Below, piece by piece: positions 5,942 to 5,980 of a DNA stretch of 5,980 bases. The number at the start of each line of letters is the position of its first letter. The first letter of the stretch is position 1. The position numbers were made by a program, and so were the translations under genes. Source of the DNA: CBFGWV01 sp965652545. GTDB taxonomy: Bacteria; Pseudomonadota; Gammaproteobacteria; Competibacterales; Competibacteraceae. The notes below the pieces were generated by a model. It was given only the letters and a program-made list of their open reading frames with translations, did not search any database and was not told where the DNA came from. The stretch lies in NCBI GenBank assembly GCA_965652545.1, contig CBFGWV010000295.1, positions 1 through 5,980 on the forward strand, written 5' to 3'.

Positions 5942-5980
5942 AGTGCGTCCTCCCGATAATGAGGAGGGTTGTAGCACACC
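5942..5980 (-). promoter_or_regulatory. Upstream edge of the CoA-transferase operon
   Basis: Only 39 bp of leader are in the window. Read on the minus strand they hold the ribosome-binding site GGGAGG (5954-5949) and, further up, TGCTACAAC (5976-5968). The latter resembles an extended -10 element but has no -35 in view. CCTCC/GGAGG (5949-5953 with 5963-5967) could form a five-base-pair stem covering the ribosome-binding site. The plus-strand string CGATAATGAGGAG (5954-5966) nearly repeats one in the hydrolase leader. Confidence 0.25.

Noticed and set aside
4730..5959. A 409-codon open frame on the plus strand
   Set aside because: It runs antisense to the CoA-transferase and past its end. The product is rich in His, Gly, Asp and Gln with no recognisable domain, as expected for a shadow of a GC-rich gene. 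The minus-strand frame has full family motifs.
5942..5977. Longer N-terminus for the CoA-transferase, starting at 5977
   Set aside because: The added 12 residues precede the normal family start, and the GGGAGG site at 5954-5949 serves the ATG at 5941.

Overview
The window is a GC-rich stretch of bacterial chromosome. The gene families and typical GAGGAG/GGGAGG ribosome-binding sites suggest a proteobacterium, probably a gammaproteobacterium, but nothing here fixes the genus. It is densely coding, with no RNA genes, insertion sequences, CRISPR arrays or phage genes that I can see. Seven genes are supported, one of them only as a ten-codon tail.

Left part (1-1404, plus strand): the tail of an unidentified gene ends one base before an ECF41-type sigma factor (35-919), which carries its own regulatory SnoaL-like C-terminal domain. 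A RidA/YjgF-family protein follows (973-1404). It lacks the arginine that archetypal RidA uses to deaminate imines. The three look like one operon or regulon, with RidA a candidate target of the sigma factor.

Middle (1405-2765): a YidD-like gene with a cysteine-paired tail lies on the minus strand (1413-1745). It is easily missed because a similar-length open frame lies opposite it. Its stop is 8 bp from the ridA stop. A short divergent spacer separates it from a plus-strand gene for an exported Sel1/TPR-repeat protein (1867-2595), whose base composition is visibly less GC-rich than its neighbours. Two compact hairpins (2715-2750) lie between this gene and the convergent hydrolase.

Right part (2766-5941, minus strand): transcription runs right to left. 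A class III (CaiB/BaiF) CoA-transferase gene (start 5941) overlaps an HMG-CoA-lyase-family gene (start 4763) by ATGA. The pair probably activates a branched hydroxy-dicarboxylic acid with CoA and cleaves it, feeding acetyl-CoA and a keto product into central metabolism. After a 189-bp gap comes a secreted alpha/beta hydrolase (start 3629). Its ribosome-binding site lies inside a long imperfect hairpin, the most interesting non-coding signal in the window.

No wholly new multi-gene system is evident. The points most worth following are the SD-sequestering hairpin, the YidD paralogue, the ECF41-RidA pairing, and the unknown substrate of the CoA-transferase/lyase pair.
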